From the NCBI GenBank assembly GCA_012034595.1, contig JAAUPE010000026.1, forward strand, positions 1-59,185: a stretch of 59,185 nucleotides of DNA, read 5' to 3'. Below the pieces are notes generated by a model. The model was given only the letters and a program-made list of their open reading frames with translations, ran no database searches and was not told where the DNA came from. Shown here piece after piece: positions 1 through 8,052 of the stretch (positions within the stretch are counted from its first letter, which is position 1; each line of letters begins with the position of its first letter). Made by a program: the position numbers and the translations under genes. The DNA is from Calothrix sp. CSU_2_0. GTDB taxonomy: Bacteria; Cyanobacteriota; Cyanobacteriia; Cyanobacteriales; Nostocaceae.

Positions 1-62
1 CGCAGTGCTTGATTTTCTTGTTCTAGCCTCTCTATTTTTTGATCTTTCTCTTCTGGACTCAT
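1..62 (-). CDS. Partial CDS, N-terminus of a coiled-coil protein (possibly transposase)
   Basis: An ATG at position 62 on the minus strand opens a frame that runs off the window edge without a stop. The visible residues start MSPEEKDQK and continue IERLEQENQAL, a charged heptad-like coiled coil. Such N-termini are seen in IS66-type and other cyanobacterial transposases, but too little is visible to name it. No good ribosome binding site is visible upstream. Confidence 0.4.
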   Translation of the reverse strand, partial: MSPEEKDQKIERLEQENQAL

Positions 63-176
63 GCCTGAACATTACCATAATTCTTCTCTCAATGGAATAA
101 TCCTTACAATCCTACCTAGGCAGTTACTAATATTTTAGTTACTAAATTAGTTTTTAAACAATTAGGAGGTTGAAAA

Positions 177-620
177 ATGAATCTGCTACAGCAAAGTCGT
201 AAAATAATCACGGCTTTTGTTTTAGTGTTTATTCTGACTTTAACTGCTGCTTGCGGTAATAGTAGTAATGTTGCCCAACTCGAACGCAACACAAGTCAAC
301 CAGCATTAAGTCAAAGTTCACCATACAGTGCTTTAGAGCGAGGAAATACTCAATCCGGACAAAGTTTTGCTGATTGGGTTGTACAGACATCTAAAGGTTT
401 GGTGAAGGATGCTTATGTTCGTGACAACAATAAGTTAGGTATTGTGATTTCTTCGCAAGTTCGTCCGAATGAAGTTCGTACTTTGACTAAATCTTTAGTG
501 CAAGGGTTTCATAAAAACTTTCCCAATCAAGATTTGAAAGTGCTTGTATATGCACCGGATAAAAAACTAGTTTTAACCGCGCAATATGACATTCAAAGTA
601 ATCAGATTCAATATAGTTAG
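177..620 (+). CDS. Conserved cyanobacterial lipoprotein, function unknown
   Basis: 147 aa. The N-terminus has basic residues, a hydrophobic stretch (FVLVFILTL) and a lipobox TAAC, so the mature protein should be lipid-anchored at Cys26. The rest is a polar linker rich in Ser, Gln and Asn followed by a compact C-terminal domain (about residues 60-145) containing WVVQTSKGLVKDAYVRD and a repeated-strand pattern. It is preceded by a strong AGGAGG at 162-167, which fixes the start. The same architecture is familiar among cyanobacterial hypothetical lipoproteins, but no activity is known to me. It is followed at 735 by another conserved gene in the same orientation, with a repetitive A/T-rich spacer between them. 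Confidence 0.85.
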   Translation: MNLLQQSRKIITAFVLVFILTLTAACGNSSNVAQLERNTSQPALSQSSPYSALERGNTQSGQSFADWVVQTSKGLVKDAYVRDNNKLGIVISSQVRPNEVRTLTKSLVQGFHKNFPNQDLKVLVYAPDKKLVLTAQYDIQSNQIQYS

Positions 621-734
621 TGGTTATTAGTTAAGAGTTAATGGTTATTAATTAACAGGGAAATAATTAAAAAGTGCCGATAATTAACCATTAAAAAATA
701 ACCAATAAACCACAACCAAAAGGAGAAAAAGAAG

Positions 735-1259
735 ATGAATAATAGCGATAAATATAGACGCGAAATCATGAACGATTTGGCGCAGGGTGATGTAGAATCA
801 CTTGATGATGTGCAAAACGATCCTTCTCGCGACTATCAAAACTTTGATGATTTTGCTCAACGTAGCACTACTGACGAACGCAGACAAATGTTTAGTCGTT
901 CTTTAAATAGCGATCGCATTCCTACAAGTCAGATGGAACCGGAATTGCAAAAGGCTATTTCCCAAATCAAACCTAACGAACGTGATGATGTTGCTCGTGC
1001 TTTCTTCAAACACTTCAAAGAAAGAAGACTTGATGACAGACATTTAGAGCAGCAGTTAGGACTTTCGACTCATCATCCTGGACGAATGACTGCGGATGAT
1101 GTCAGTAAGCTTGCGTCTTTTGCATACCACAATCATCCTGATATTTTCCGCGAAGTTTTAGCAGAACAACCAGCAATTCTTAAGTTTATTAGTAATCCTA
1201 TTGTCGGAGCAATTGTTGGTATTGCTGCTGCTAAATGGTTCGGTAATAAGAAACATTAA
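735..1259 (+). CDS. Conserved hypothetical protein with C-terminal membrane segment
   Basis: 174 aa. The N-terminal two thirds are acidic and polar with no motif I recognise (regions around DLAQGDVESLDD and QMEPELQKAISQIKPNERDDVARAFFKHF look helical). The last 25 residues form a hydrophobic Gly/Ala/Ile-rich helix (NPIVGAIVGIAAAKWFG), probably a membrane anchor, ending in a basic KKH tail. An AAGGAG ribosome binding site lies 9 bases upstream of the ATG. A Rho-independent terminator follows at 1310-1333, so this is the end of its transcript. It may share a transcript with the lipoprotein gene upstream. Confidence 0.8.
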   Translation: MNNSDKYRREIMNDLAQGDVESLDDVQNDPSRDYQNFDDFAQRSTTDERRQMFSRSLNSDRIPTSQMEPELQKAISQIKPNERDDVARAFFKHFKERRLDDRHLEQQLGLSTHHPGRMTADDVSKLASFAYHNHPDIFREVLAEQPAILKFISNPIVGAIVGIAAAKWFGNKKH

Positions 1260-1309
1260 AGTTTCGGGTTTTTCATTTTTAAAATCTTGAATGTGGTTGA
1301 TAAATCTGG

Positions 1310-1333
1310 GCGAGTATTATTACTCGCTTTTTT
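1310..1333 (+). terminator. Rho-independent terminator after the 735-1259 gene
   Basis: Inverted repeat GCGAGTA / TACTCGC with a four-base loop, followed directly by TTTTTT. It is 50 bases after the stop codon at 1259. Confidence 0.85.
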
Positions 1334-1538
1334 ATTTGTCGTAATTCAAATAATCTAAAAATTAAAATTTTTGCTGTCAGTTATTAATGATTAATAATCT
1401 AACTGTTAACCTCTACATATATAGCAGTTATTAGTTAGTAAAATATATTTTTTGATTGAGAATACTGTAGGGGTAAAAGGTTGTTTATATATATTGTTTA
1501 TATAGTCAGGTAAAATACATTTGGTGATTAAGAGTACT

Positions 1539-1562
1539 GTAGGGGCAAACGGCTGTTTGCCC
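1539..1562. repeat. Dispersed GGGCAAAC-type palindrome
   Basis: GTAGGGG followed by a palindrome pairing GGGCAAAC with GTTTGCCC. Related copies occur near 43370 and 49419, and inside the CHAT gene at 47268-47287. The flanking 1334-1610 spacer is A/T-rich and holds no gene. Confidence 0.7.
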
Positions 1563-1610
1563 GTATTTTTTATATTGTATGCAAGTCAGAAGTGTCATAA
1601 TCATAAAATT

Positions 1611-1783
1611 AAAGGGTTAATAGCCGTTAACCAATACGAATAAATCTAAAATTAAAATTAAAGGGTTAACAGCCGTTAACCAATACGAAGAATCTAAAAT
1701 TAACATTAAAAGGGTTAATAGCCGTTAACCAATACGAATAAATCTTTAATTAAAATTAAAGGGTTAACAGCCGTTAACCCCTA
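1611..1783. repeat. Four-copy tandem array, period 49 bp, of a GTTAAC palindrome
   Basis: Four copies of a unit begin with GGG at 1614, 1663, 1712 and 1761, an exact period of 49 bases. Each contains GGGTTAA, an (A/C)AGC or TAGC centre and CGTTAACC, forming an imperfect hairpin, then CAATACGAA and an A/T-rich linker. The last copy ends directly at the stop codon of the 1784-2581 gene. Copies alternate between GGGTTAATAG and GGGTTAACAG. Confidence 0.85.
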
Positions 1784-2581
1784 CTAAAACCCAATTACAA
1801 CTCCCCAAAAATAATCCTCAAACGGTGCTTCATCCAAATTAATGTGAAATTGTTTTCCCCAAGAATACACATCTAAACTAATTCTGCCGCTATCTTCATC
1901 AAACCAATCACCACCTTTAATAGAGATATTTCCCAAAAGCGTTATCCAGTGATTTGGATACGGCAAAAATGGAGTTTTCCCACGTAATAAACCATCAGCA
2001 GTAATTAACGCAAACGCAACTCCACCAACCTTAATCGCTTTTGCAGTCTCCTCCAAAGCTTCAAATTCGCCATGCAAATAAGTATGCTTATACTTAACTT
2101 GACGATAGCCCAATATTTCCTGCGTCCAACCTTTCATCTCCCAAGATTTCGTCATTCCTGCCAAATTACGAATAATATCTGGTGCTTCCGCTTCAATATT
2201 AAAAATGGTGTTTTCCGATTCCCGCAACGCTGACATCACCATCCAATCAGCTTGATTCATCCGTAATCTTCCTTTGCTGCGTCGAAGGGTTCGTGACGCT
2301 TCGATCCGCTTTGTTGTCCCTTGGAAACCTCCAGTTTCAAACAGACTGCGGCAAAGTTGAACATAACGTAAAGGTTGCTTGCGGACTAATTCAAATACAA
2401 TTGATGCTGGACCGCAAAATGGTTGTGCCCCTTGGTTAATTTGAAAAGGGTCATTTAGACGCGATCGCATTTCCGAAATTAGCTGTGTTTTATCAACACT
2501 TGCCCAAACACCAGGGGTTTTAGAGTTTTCAAATTCGACAACTGCGGCAAGTACAGATGGGTTTAATAGCTGGGAAAACAT
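1784..2581 (-). CDS. Papain-like fold protein, putative cysteine peptidase or toxin-like domain
   Basis: 265 aa, no signal peptide. I do not recognise the family by name, but it carries the layout of a papain-like cysteine peptidase: a Cys in QPFCGPAS (about residue 55), a His in YPNHWITLLG (about residue 210), and a following DVYSWGK strand that could supply the Asp/Asn. CGPAS before a helix plus HW followed by a hydrophobic strand resembles C39/C58-like and polymorphic-toxin peptidases. No immunity gene or secretion module is adjacent. The start at 2581 has no clear ribosome binding site. The 3' end abuts the 49-bp repeat array. Catalysis is inference. Confidence 0.7.
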   Translation of the reverse strand: MFSQLLNPSVLAAVVEFENSKTPGVWASVDKTQLISEMRSRLNDPFQINQGAQPFCGPASIVFELVRKQPLRYVQLCRSLFETGGFQGTTKRIEASRTLRRSKGRLRMNQADWMVMSALRESENTIFNIEAEAPDIIRNLAGMTKSWEMKGWTQEILGYRQVKYKHTYLHGEFEALEETAKAIKVGGVAFALITADGLLRGKTPFLPYPNHWITLLGNISIKGGDWFDEDSGRISLDVYSWGKQFHINLDEAPFEDYFWGVVIGF

Positions 2582-2697
2582 AAATTTTAGGTATACAAAT
2601 ACTCAAGTATTCAAATAATACTGATTTCTACCCATCAAAGTGCGATCGTTACGGAAAATATTGTTTCTCGTTAATTGTCCCAATAACCCAATAATGG

Positions 2698-2721
2698 AGA
2701 GACGCGATATATCGCGTCTCT
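2698..2721. repeat. AGAGACGCGA-type perfect palindrome
   Basis: A 24-bp perfect palindrome with arms AGAGACGCGATA and its complement, in the spacer between two minus-strand genes. Members of the same family lie near 4220, 8007, 11750, 36823 and 44534. Confidence 0.75.
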
Positions 2722-2786
2722 ATTTAGGTAATTTCCAGAATAAAAATTACCGCACAATATCAGTAAGATTATTTTCAGAAATCACC

Positions 2787-4016
2787 TTAATTCAGATATT
2801 TTTCCACACAGCGCACAAACATTTCTACACCCATCCCCAAAGCAGTTTCATCAAAATCAAAACGGGGATGGTGATGAGGATATGCTAAACCTTTAGCTGG
2901 ATTTGCAGCACCTAAAAAGAAGTAACAACCAGGAACTTCTTGCAGGAAAAAAGACATATCCTCCGCTCCCATTGTTTGACATTCAGGAACTACACCCAAG
3001 GGAGTTTCTACAACTTCCTCAGCGACAGAACGAACCAGTTCAGCCATTTCTAAATCGTTAATAACTGCGGGATATAATGACCAATAATTTAAGTCATATT
3101 TTGCACCCTGACTTTGACAAACTCCACTAATAACTTGCTCGATTCTTTCTTTGAAAAAGCCGATTAAATCGGGATTAAAGTAACGTACTGTAGCTTTCAT
3201 AATCGCGGTATTTGCTATTACATTCCGCTTAGTTCCCCCATGGAGTTCACCAATAGTAACGACAGCAGAATCTATCGGATTCATGTTGCGAGAAACAATA
3301 GTTTGCAATGCATTCACAATTTGGGCAGCGACAACAAGCGAATCTACAGTTTGATGCGGCATTGCTCCATGTCCACCCTTACCAAACACTGTACAATCAA
3401 AAGACTCAACAGCAGCCATTAAAGCCCCAGGACGCACACCAACCGTTCCCAAAGGTAAATTATTCCACAGATGCAACCCAATAATTGCATCAACATCGGG
3501 ATTTTTGAGAACCCCCTCTGCAATCATCGGTTTTGCACCACCAGGACTTTCTTCAGCAGGTTGGAAAATCACTTTGACAGTGCCAGCAAAACTGTGACGA
3601 TGCTGGTGGAGATAGTAAGCAGTACCAAGTGCGATCGCGGTATGTCCATCATGTCCGCAAGCGTGCATCAAACCATCATGTTGCGATTTATAGGGAACTT
3701 CGTTTAGTTCTTGAACTGGCAATGCGTCCATATCCGCACGAATCGCTAAAACTTTCTGATTACCCAATTCTCTATCTTGAATCTCACCTTTAATAATAGC
3801 TACTATTCCGGTTTGAGCGATGCCTGTTTGATGTTCGATACCCCATTCTTGCAGCTTTTGGGCAATAAATGCTGATGTTATTCTTTCTTGAAAGCCTAAT
3901 TCGGGTTTTTGGTGAAGTTGTCTTCGCCATTCTACTAGTTGTGGTTGCAGATTACGAATTGTGAGGCGAATGCTGGATAAATTAATTGTATTCGGGCTGG
4001 GAACTGTCGATACCAT
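2787..4016 (-). CDS. M20-family amidohydrolase (N-acyl amino acid / hippurate type)
   Basis: 409 aa, the normal length for M20D amidohydrolases. Metal-binding and catalytic motifs are present in order: RADMDALPVQE (about 90-100), HACGHDGH (about 117-124), EESPGG (about 153), GLHLWNNLP and the C-terminal GAEDMSFF and HHPRFDFDE segments. These enzymes hydrolyse N-acyl amino acids such as hippurate or IAA conjugates using two divalent metals; which substrate applies here cannot be told. All metal ligands expected from the family appear intact. It is a single gene with non-coding DNA on both sides. Confidence 0.93.
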   Translation of the reverse strand: MVSTVPSPNTINLSSIRLTIRNLQPQLVEWRRQLHQKPELGFQERITSAFIAQKLQEWGIEHQTGIAQTGIVAIIKGEIQDRELGNQKVLAIRADMDALPVQELNEVPYKSQHDGLMHACGHDGHTAIALGTAYYLHQHRHSFAGTVKVIFQPAEESPGGAKPMIAEGVLKNPDVDAIIGLHLWNNLPLGTVGVRPGALMAAVESFDCTVFGKGGHGAMPHQTVDSLVVAAQIVNALQTIVSRNMNPIDSAVVTIGELHGGTKRNVIANTAIMKATVRYFNPDLIGFFKERIEQVISGVCQSQGAKYDLNYWSLYPAVINDLEMAELVRSVAEEVVETPLGVVPECQTMGAEDMSFFLQEVPGCYFFLGAANPAKGLAYPHHHPRFDFDETALGMGVEMFVRCVEKYLN

Positions 4017-4603
4017 TTTCTTCTATTGAGTGAAAATACGAGCATTAATATGCCTAAATATAACATCTTGCTACATAGATGCCCGACTTTTTTTATGCAG
4101 GAATATCAACCTCAGTAACTAACCTTTGGATTGGAATCCCTCTTTACTTATAGGGCTTATCGCTTATACAAAACCCATAGCAGGCGGTAACTGATATAAT
4201 GATTGCAACATATCCAACGGTAGAGACGTAGCACTGCTACGTCTCTACAAATATCTATCTGTCGCGTTGTTTTTTCAAATTGGTATAACAATTCCCCATC
4301 CTGACTTTAGTAAAAGTGTAGGTAGTAGTTATACCATTTTAGATTTTAGATTTTGGATTGTGAAATATCTACTGCATAAGCTTTTTGCAACTGCATCTGT
4401 CGCAATTATTTTTCAAATTGGAGTTAGAGATATTAATAATTAGATTGGTGTTGAGTAGAAAATTTCAATCGATACTAGCATCGCGATCGCAATACAGTTT
4501 ACCATCGGAAGGTAATATCTCTCGCAGTACCAATATTAATCCCAACCCATGCGATCGCTATTCGAGTCAGTCAGCGCTATTCCTTACATACGATAGTTAG
4601 GTG
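4017..4603. other. Intergenic region with GTAGAGACG palindrome
   Basis: 587 bases without a credible gene. It contains a 29-bp palindrome at 4220-4248 (arms begin GTAGAGACGTAGCA, one-base centre) and several HIP1-related octamers. The short plus-strand frame at 4385-4600 has no ribosome binding site and non-protein-like composition. Confidence 0.6.
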
Positions 4604-5254
4604 CTAACTTTGCGATCCAAATCGCGCTAATAAATCCTCACGCGATAAATTTGGTAATTTTAATAATAAAGCTGCATATTCCTGACTCGATAAATAGGCG
4701 ATCGATGGAATAATTGCTACTAATTGAGAATCAACCCCACCAAAACGAACCAAGAATAAGTTTTCCAATAATTGTCGTCGTTCCTGCTCGATACCTTGCT
4801 CGATACCTTGCTCGATACCTTGCTCGATACCTTGCTCGATACCCTGACGTTTAGTTTCCTGTTCCCATTCTAAGTAAGCTTGTGATAACTGCATAATGTC
4901 CTCCCTTTCTTCTAAATCGATTTCTCTGCTTACTTCTATGCTAATTTTCCAACTGTAAAGTAGCTTTAAAATTTTGCTGCGTCTGGTATCTTGTTTGGAC
5001 AAAGCGATTACTTCGTCAACTGCTTGTTTTTGCGTCAATCCCTTTCCCAATAGCCGCAGCCATAGTGTATCGGGAGTTATGGGTAACTGGTCGATCGCAA
5101 CAATTCGGGTTAAAAATATACTAGAAGGAGTAAACCAAATATCAACAAACTTTGCTTCTCCTGGGATTTCGTAGTTAATTTTAACCTCACCCAAGGGGGA
5201 GAGAAATTCTTCAAAAAATTGTTTGGAAAATTGGTCGAACGGATTTCTAGCCAC
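4604..5254 (-). CDS. DUF4351/Rpn-like PD-(D/E)XK protein, internally shortened
   Basis: 216 aa if the GTG at 5254 is used. That start gives VARNPFDQF, the usual beginning of this cyanobacterial family, whereas the longer ATG frame from 5302 adds unrelated residues. The N-terminal EAKFVDIWFTP resembles the Asp-containing strand of PD-(D/E)XK nucleases. The central LWLRLLGKG and YLEWEQETKR helices and the C-terminal SREDLLARF (DUF4351-like tail) are typical. Relative to relatives I remember, the stretch between FTPSS and IVAIDQLP seems to lack several tens of residues, so it may be inactive. A five-fold IEQG repeat encoded by a 12-bp tandem repeat sits before the DUF4351-like part. Confidence 0.75.
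   Translation of the reverse strand: MARNPFDQFSKQFFEEFLSPLGEVKINYEIPGEAKFVDIWFTPSSIFLTRIVAIDQLPITPDTLWLRLLGKGLTQKQAVDEVIALSKQDTRRSKILKLLYSWKISIEVSREIDLEEREDIMQLSQAYLEWEQETKRQGIEQGIEQGIEQGIEQGIEQERRQLLENLFLVRFGGVDSQLVAIIPSIAYLSSQEYAALLLKLPNLSREDLLARFGSQS
4787..4846. repeat. 12-bp tandem repeat (5 copies) encoding IEQG
   Basis: Five copies of CTCGATACCTTG (last copy with one change) lie within the 4604-5254 gene and encode the minus-strand peptide repeat IEQG. The copy number can change by multiples of four residues without breaking the frame. Confidence 0.95.
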
Positions 5255-5493
5255 TGGAAAATTGAATGAAACTGGTAAATGCTTGCACCGCAGGCTTTCC
5301 AATTATCCAGTATGTAGAACATTTACACTACTTTGGTTTACAAATATTGAAAGGAACATAAATCGGTAGATGAGAAAATAATTACCACCCTGGAGTAGGA
5401 CGATCGCTATCTCTAAATGGAGTCGAGGAAATAGGGCGATCGCGGAGCAGTTTTGAACGAGTATCGCCTAATTTATCTTGAAGCAAAACAGCA

Positions 5494-5772
5494 TCACTTA
5501 CCTTTATTTGAAGAAATATCACCAAATGTATTATTTCCACCAATTACATTGACTATATTACCCACATCACTATTATTTATTGCCAAATTATTAGAAACTC
5601 CGCGAATTTGTTCTTCTGCTTGTTGTTTGTCGTATCCTGCTGTTGCTAAACCTTTACCACCTTGGAGTAGTGCGATCGCAAAATCTTCGGTTGCAAAGTC
5701 GAAAAATGGGGTTTGTTCGGCTTTACATAAATCTCGTGCGGTTTCGGGTACGGTTTTGCCCAGATGGTTCAT
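5494..5772 (-). CDS. Small hypothetical protein
   Basis: 92 aa, not recognised. The C-terminal half reads like a real protein (GKGLATAGYDKQQAEEQIRG, then SDVGNIVNVIGGNN), suggesting a helical region followed by a short strand-rich tail. No signal or membrane segment. No clear ribosome binding site at the ATG. It could be the surviving end of a longer gene. The spacer 5255-5493 holds nothing else of note. Confidence 0.45.
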   Translation of the reverse strand: MNHLGKTVPETARDLCKAEQTPFFDFATEDFAIALLQGGKGLATAGYDKQQAEEQIRGVSNNLAINNSDVGNIVNVIGGNNTFGDISSNKGK

Positions 5773-5871
5773 TAAATGGGAAACCTTGACTACTTTATCC
5801 CTTGTATCGTATAACTTGATACTATAAATGCGGGTATTTACTCGCTTTTATTTTCTGGATATTTATTCTGG

Positions 5872-6801
5872 ATGCTTATGTATTATTTGCCTAAAATTAC
5901 TTGCATATATGTTATTTCTCTAACGCTAGTATTTGCTGGTTGTTCCAGTGTAACGCGATCGCAATCAGCAAAAGAAGTCCAAAATGGGTTACGGCTAGTT
6001 ATTGAGGTGCAAACCACTCCATCGGTACCGAAAGTGAGTGAGAAGGATTTAGCAGCAGTCAAGCGAGTGGTTGAAAATCGAATTCAGAGAATGGGGATTT
6101 CTCCTGCAACCGTTAAAATTCAAGGAGAAAATCAGATTTTACTTTTGTTGTCGGGAGTAAAGGATTCAAAGCAGGTGACAAGGGTATTGGTAGGTGGTGG
6201 GAAGTTGGAAATGAAAGAGCAAAAAATAGGAACTGAAAATCAGTTTTCTAGTCTTTTAGCAAATGGTTCCCAACTCATAGAGGAACAGGACAAATTACGC
6301 AAGAATCCTAGTTTAAACCGAAATGCGATCGCTAAAAATACCCAAGCCTTGCAAAAGAACAATTTAGCCATATCCCAAGTTTTTAAAACTACCAATCCAC
6401 CACTTACAAGTAATAATATCAAGGATGCTTTCAGCCAAAAACAAACACAAGATGATTTTCTCAGAACTGTTATCCCCCAGAGTAATCAGCCAATACAAGG
6501 TAATGATAAATGGGAAATTGCAATTAAATTTGATGAACAAGGAAGTCGAACATTTGCTCAATTAACTAAAAGTCTTGCCGGAACTGGCAGAGGAATTGGT
6601 ATTTTTATTGATGATAAATTAATTAGTCATCCTGTAGTTGGAGTAGAATATGCGAAAAACGGGATTACAGGTGGTTCGGCGGTAATTACTGGTAATTTTA
6701 CTGCTGAAAAAGCCAAGAATATTGCATTACAATTGCCAACTGGTACCTTACCTTTACCTTTAAAAATGATCGAGTCTACCTCGATCAAACCTGTTAAATA
6801 A
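5872..6801 (+). CDS. Lipoprotein carrying the SecD periplasmic (P1) domain without the translocase membrane part
   Basis: 309 aa. The N-terminus is a lipoprotein signal (hydrophobic IYVISLTLVF, lipobox FAGC). What follows matches the periplasmic domain of SecD: VVENRIQRMGIS and a GVKDSKQ segment (residues about 60-115), then FDEQGSRTFAQLTKSL, DDKLISHPVV, ITGGSAVITGNFT and LQLPTGTLPLPL (about 225-295). In SecD this domain binds translocating chains and is followed by six membrane helices. Here the protein ends right after the domain, with no membrane helices. The insert between 115 and 215 is Gln/Asn-rich. It likely sits on the outer face of a membrane as a stand-alone relative, role unknown. 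Confidence 0.85.
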   Translation: MLMYYLPKITCIYVISLTLVFAGCSSVTRSQSAKEVQNGLRLVIEVQTTPSVPKVSEKDLAAVKRVVENRIQRMGISPATVKIQGENQILLLLSGVKDSKQVTRVLVGGGKLEMKEQKIGTENQFSSLLANGSQLIEEQDKLRKNPSLNRNAIAKNTQALQKNNLAISQVFKTTNPPLTSNNIKDAFSQKQTQDDFLRTVIPQSNQPIQGNDKWEIAIKFDEQGSRTFAQLTKSLAGTGRGIGIFIDDKLISHPVVGVEYAKNGITGGSAVITGNFTAEKAKNIALQLPTGTLPLPLKMIESTSIKPVK

Positions 6802-7254
6802 AATTTCATTTTTGATTATTTCAGGACTTATATTAATTAACCAAAATCCTGATGCATATAGATTTCTCGTATTTATATCATTGATAAAGGATAAAGTGGA
6901 ATGGTATTGCACAACGATTTTAGGACTTACGCATTGACAGAAAATATTAAATATGGTTTATTTAAAAACTTGATTTACCATCGCTTCTGCCCATTTAGGA
7001 TTGAGGAGTTTGGTGCAGTATTCCATGGACTTAAAAATTACTATAGCGTGACGGTTAATATCTCGCAGATTTGCTCAACAACAAAAAAATAACCGCACAA
7101 GATTTAGTAATCTGACGTAGTTTGGGTGGAATAAAATAGAACCCAACATTAAATCTTTATTATCTTGGCGTACTCAGCGTCTACCTTCGGAAGCTGCTCC
7201 GCATCTATGGCGGTTTATTCTTTTAATTGTCATGGTTTTACCGTACATGATTTG
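6802..7254. other. Intergenic region with dispersed-repeat fragment
   Basis: About 450 bases without a credible gene. The 63-codon plus-strand frame at 6901-7092 lacks a ribosome binding site. Around 7150-7215 lies a repeat whose minus strand reads AACCGCCATAGATGCGG then CTTCCGAAGGTAGA, also found near 52566-52625. Confidence 0.6.
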
Positions 7255-7956
7255 TTACAGACTTCTAATCAATTTCCGGAATGGTAAAAGCTGCTCTAAA
7301 TCCAAATTTGATGCTACCTGTGCCAATTTATCCAAATCTAGCGGATTCTCCAGATAAGGCAAACAACCAAATACAGGCATATTCGTGAGCGATCGCACCA
7401 TTACTACTGGTGTCAAATCTTCTATTTCCTCGTCAGTACGAGGCTGTGTACAATTCAACACTATACCCAACAAGTTGACACGGGTCATTTTCGCCAAAGC
7501 CACATTTGCTACAGCTTGGGAAATCGCCCCCAACTTCACAGGTACTACCAAAACCGTTGGTAAACGCCATTCTGCGGCTAAATCTGCCACCGTTAACTCA
7601 TCGGTAACGGGGGAACCCAACCCACCTAAAGCTTCAATCAAGACAAAATCCCGTTGTTTCTGTAATTTCGTCAAAGCTTGCCAAACTATACCCAAATCAA
7701 CATCACGATTTTCTTTCGCTGCCGCAATTGGTGGTGCTAGGGGAGCTTGAAAATATAGCGGTGTAATCTCTTCGCTGGTTTGCTGTAAAGAAAATAACTT
7801 TTGGTAAACTTCGCGATCGCCTATTCCCGATTGAATCGGTTTCATAATTCCCCAACTCTGGGAAGCACAATATTTCTGCCAATAAGCAGCCAAAGCAGTC
7901 GTTAACACTGTTTTACCCGCTTCGGTATCGGTTCCTGTAATTAGTAATGAATTCAA
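7255..7956 (-). CDS. bioD: ATP-dependent dethiobiotin synthetase
   Basis: 233 aa, normal for BioD. It forms the ureido ring of dethiobiotin from 7,8-diaminopelargonate, CO2 and ATP in biotin synthesis. The P-loop [11 protein letters not shown] is at residues 6-16, the substrate region MKPIQSG near 40, EALGGLGSP near 103 (usual EGAGG variant) and the nucleotide-binding VLNCTQP near 160. No other bio gene is adjacent. It is followed downstream in the same strand only by the next core gene region, with no operon evident. Confidence 0.93.
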   Translation of the reverse strand: MNSLLITGTDTEAGKTVLTTALAAYWQKYCASQSWGIMKPIQSGIGDREVYQKLFSLQQTSEEITPLYFQAPLAPPIAAAKENRDVDLGIVWQALTKLQKQRDFVLIEALGGLGSPVTDELTVADLAAEWRLPTVLVVPVKLGAISQAVANVALAKMTRVNLLGIVLNCTQPRTDEEIEDLTPVVMVRSLTNMPVFGCLPYLENPLDLDKLAQVASNLDLEQLLPFRKLIRSL

Positions 7957-8006
7957 TGCTTTATAAAAATTTGCTTAACTATTGTTAATAAAATAACATA
8001 ATCCCC

Positions 8007-8033
8007 GTAGAGACGTTCCGGTGGAACGTCTTT
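8007..8033. repeat. GTAGAGACGTTCC-type palindrome
   Basis: Arms AGACGTTCC / GGAACGTCT in the spacer between the kinase and bioD. The same core reappears at about 36823-36847. Confidence 0.7.
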
Positions 8034-8052
8034 AATATGGAACGTCTTGATT

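Noticed and set aside
1611-1783. CRISPR array
   Set aside because: The whole 49-bp unit including the linker is repeated, so there are no unique spacers, and no cas genes are near.
4385-4600. 71-codon plus-strand ORF
   Set aside because: Filled with HIP1 octamers, no ribosome binding site, not protein-like.
6901-7092. 63-codon plus-strand ORF
   Set aside because: No ribosome binding site, no domain-like pattern, and it lies in repeat-containing spacer DNA.
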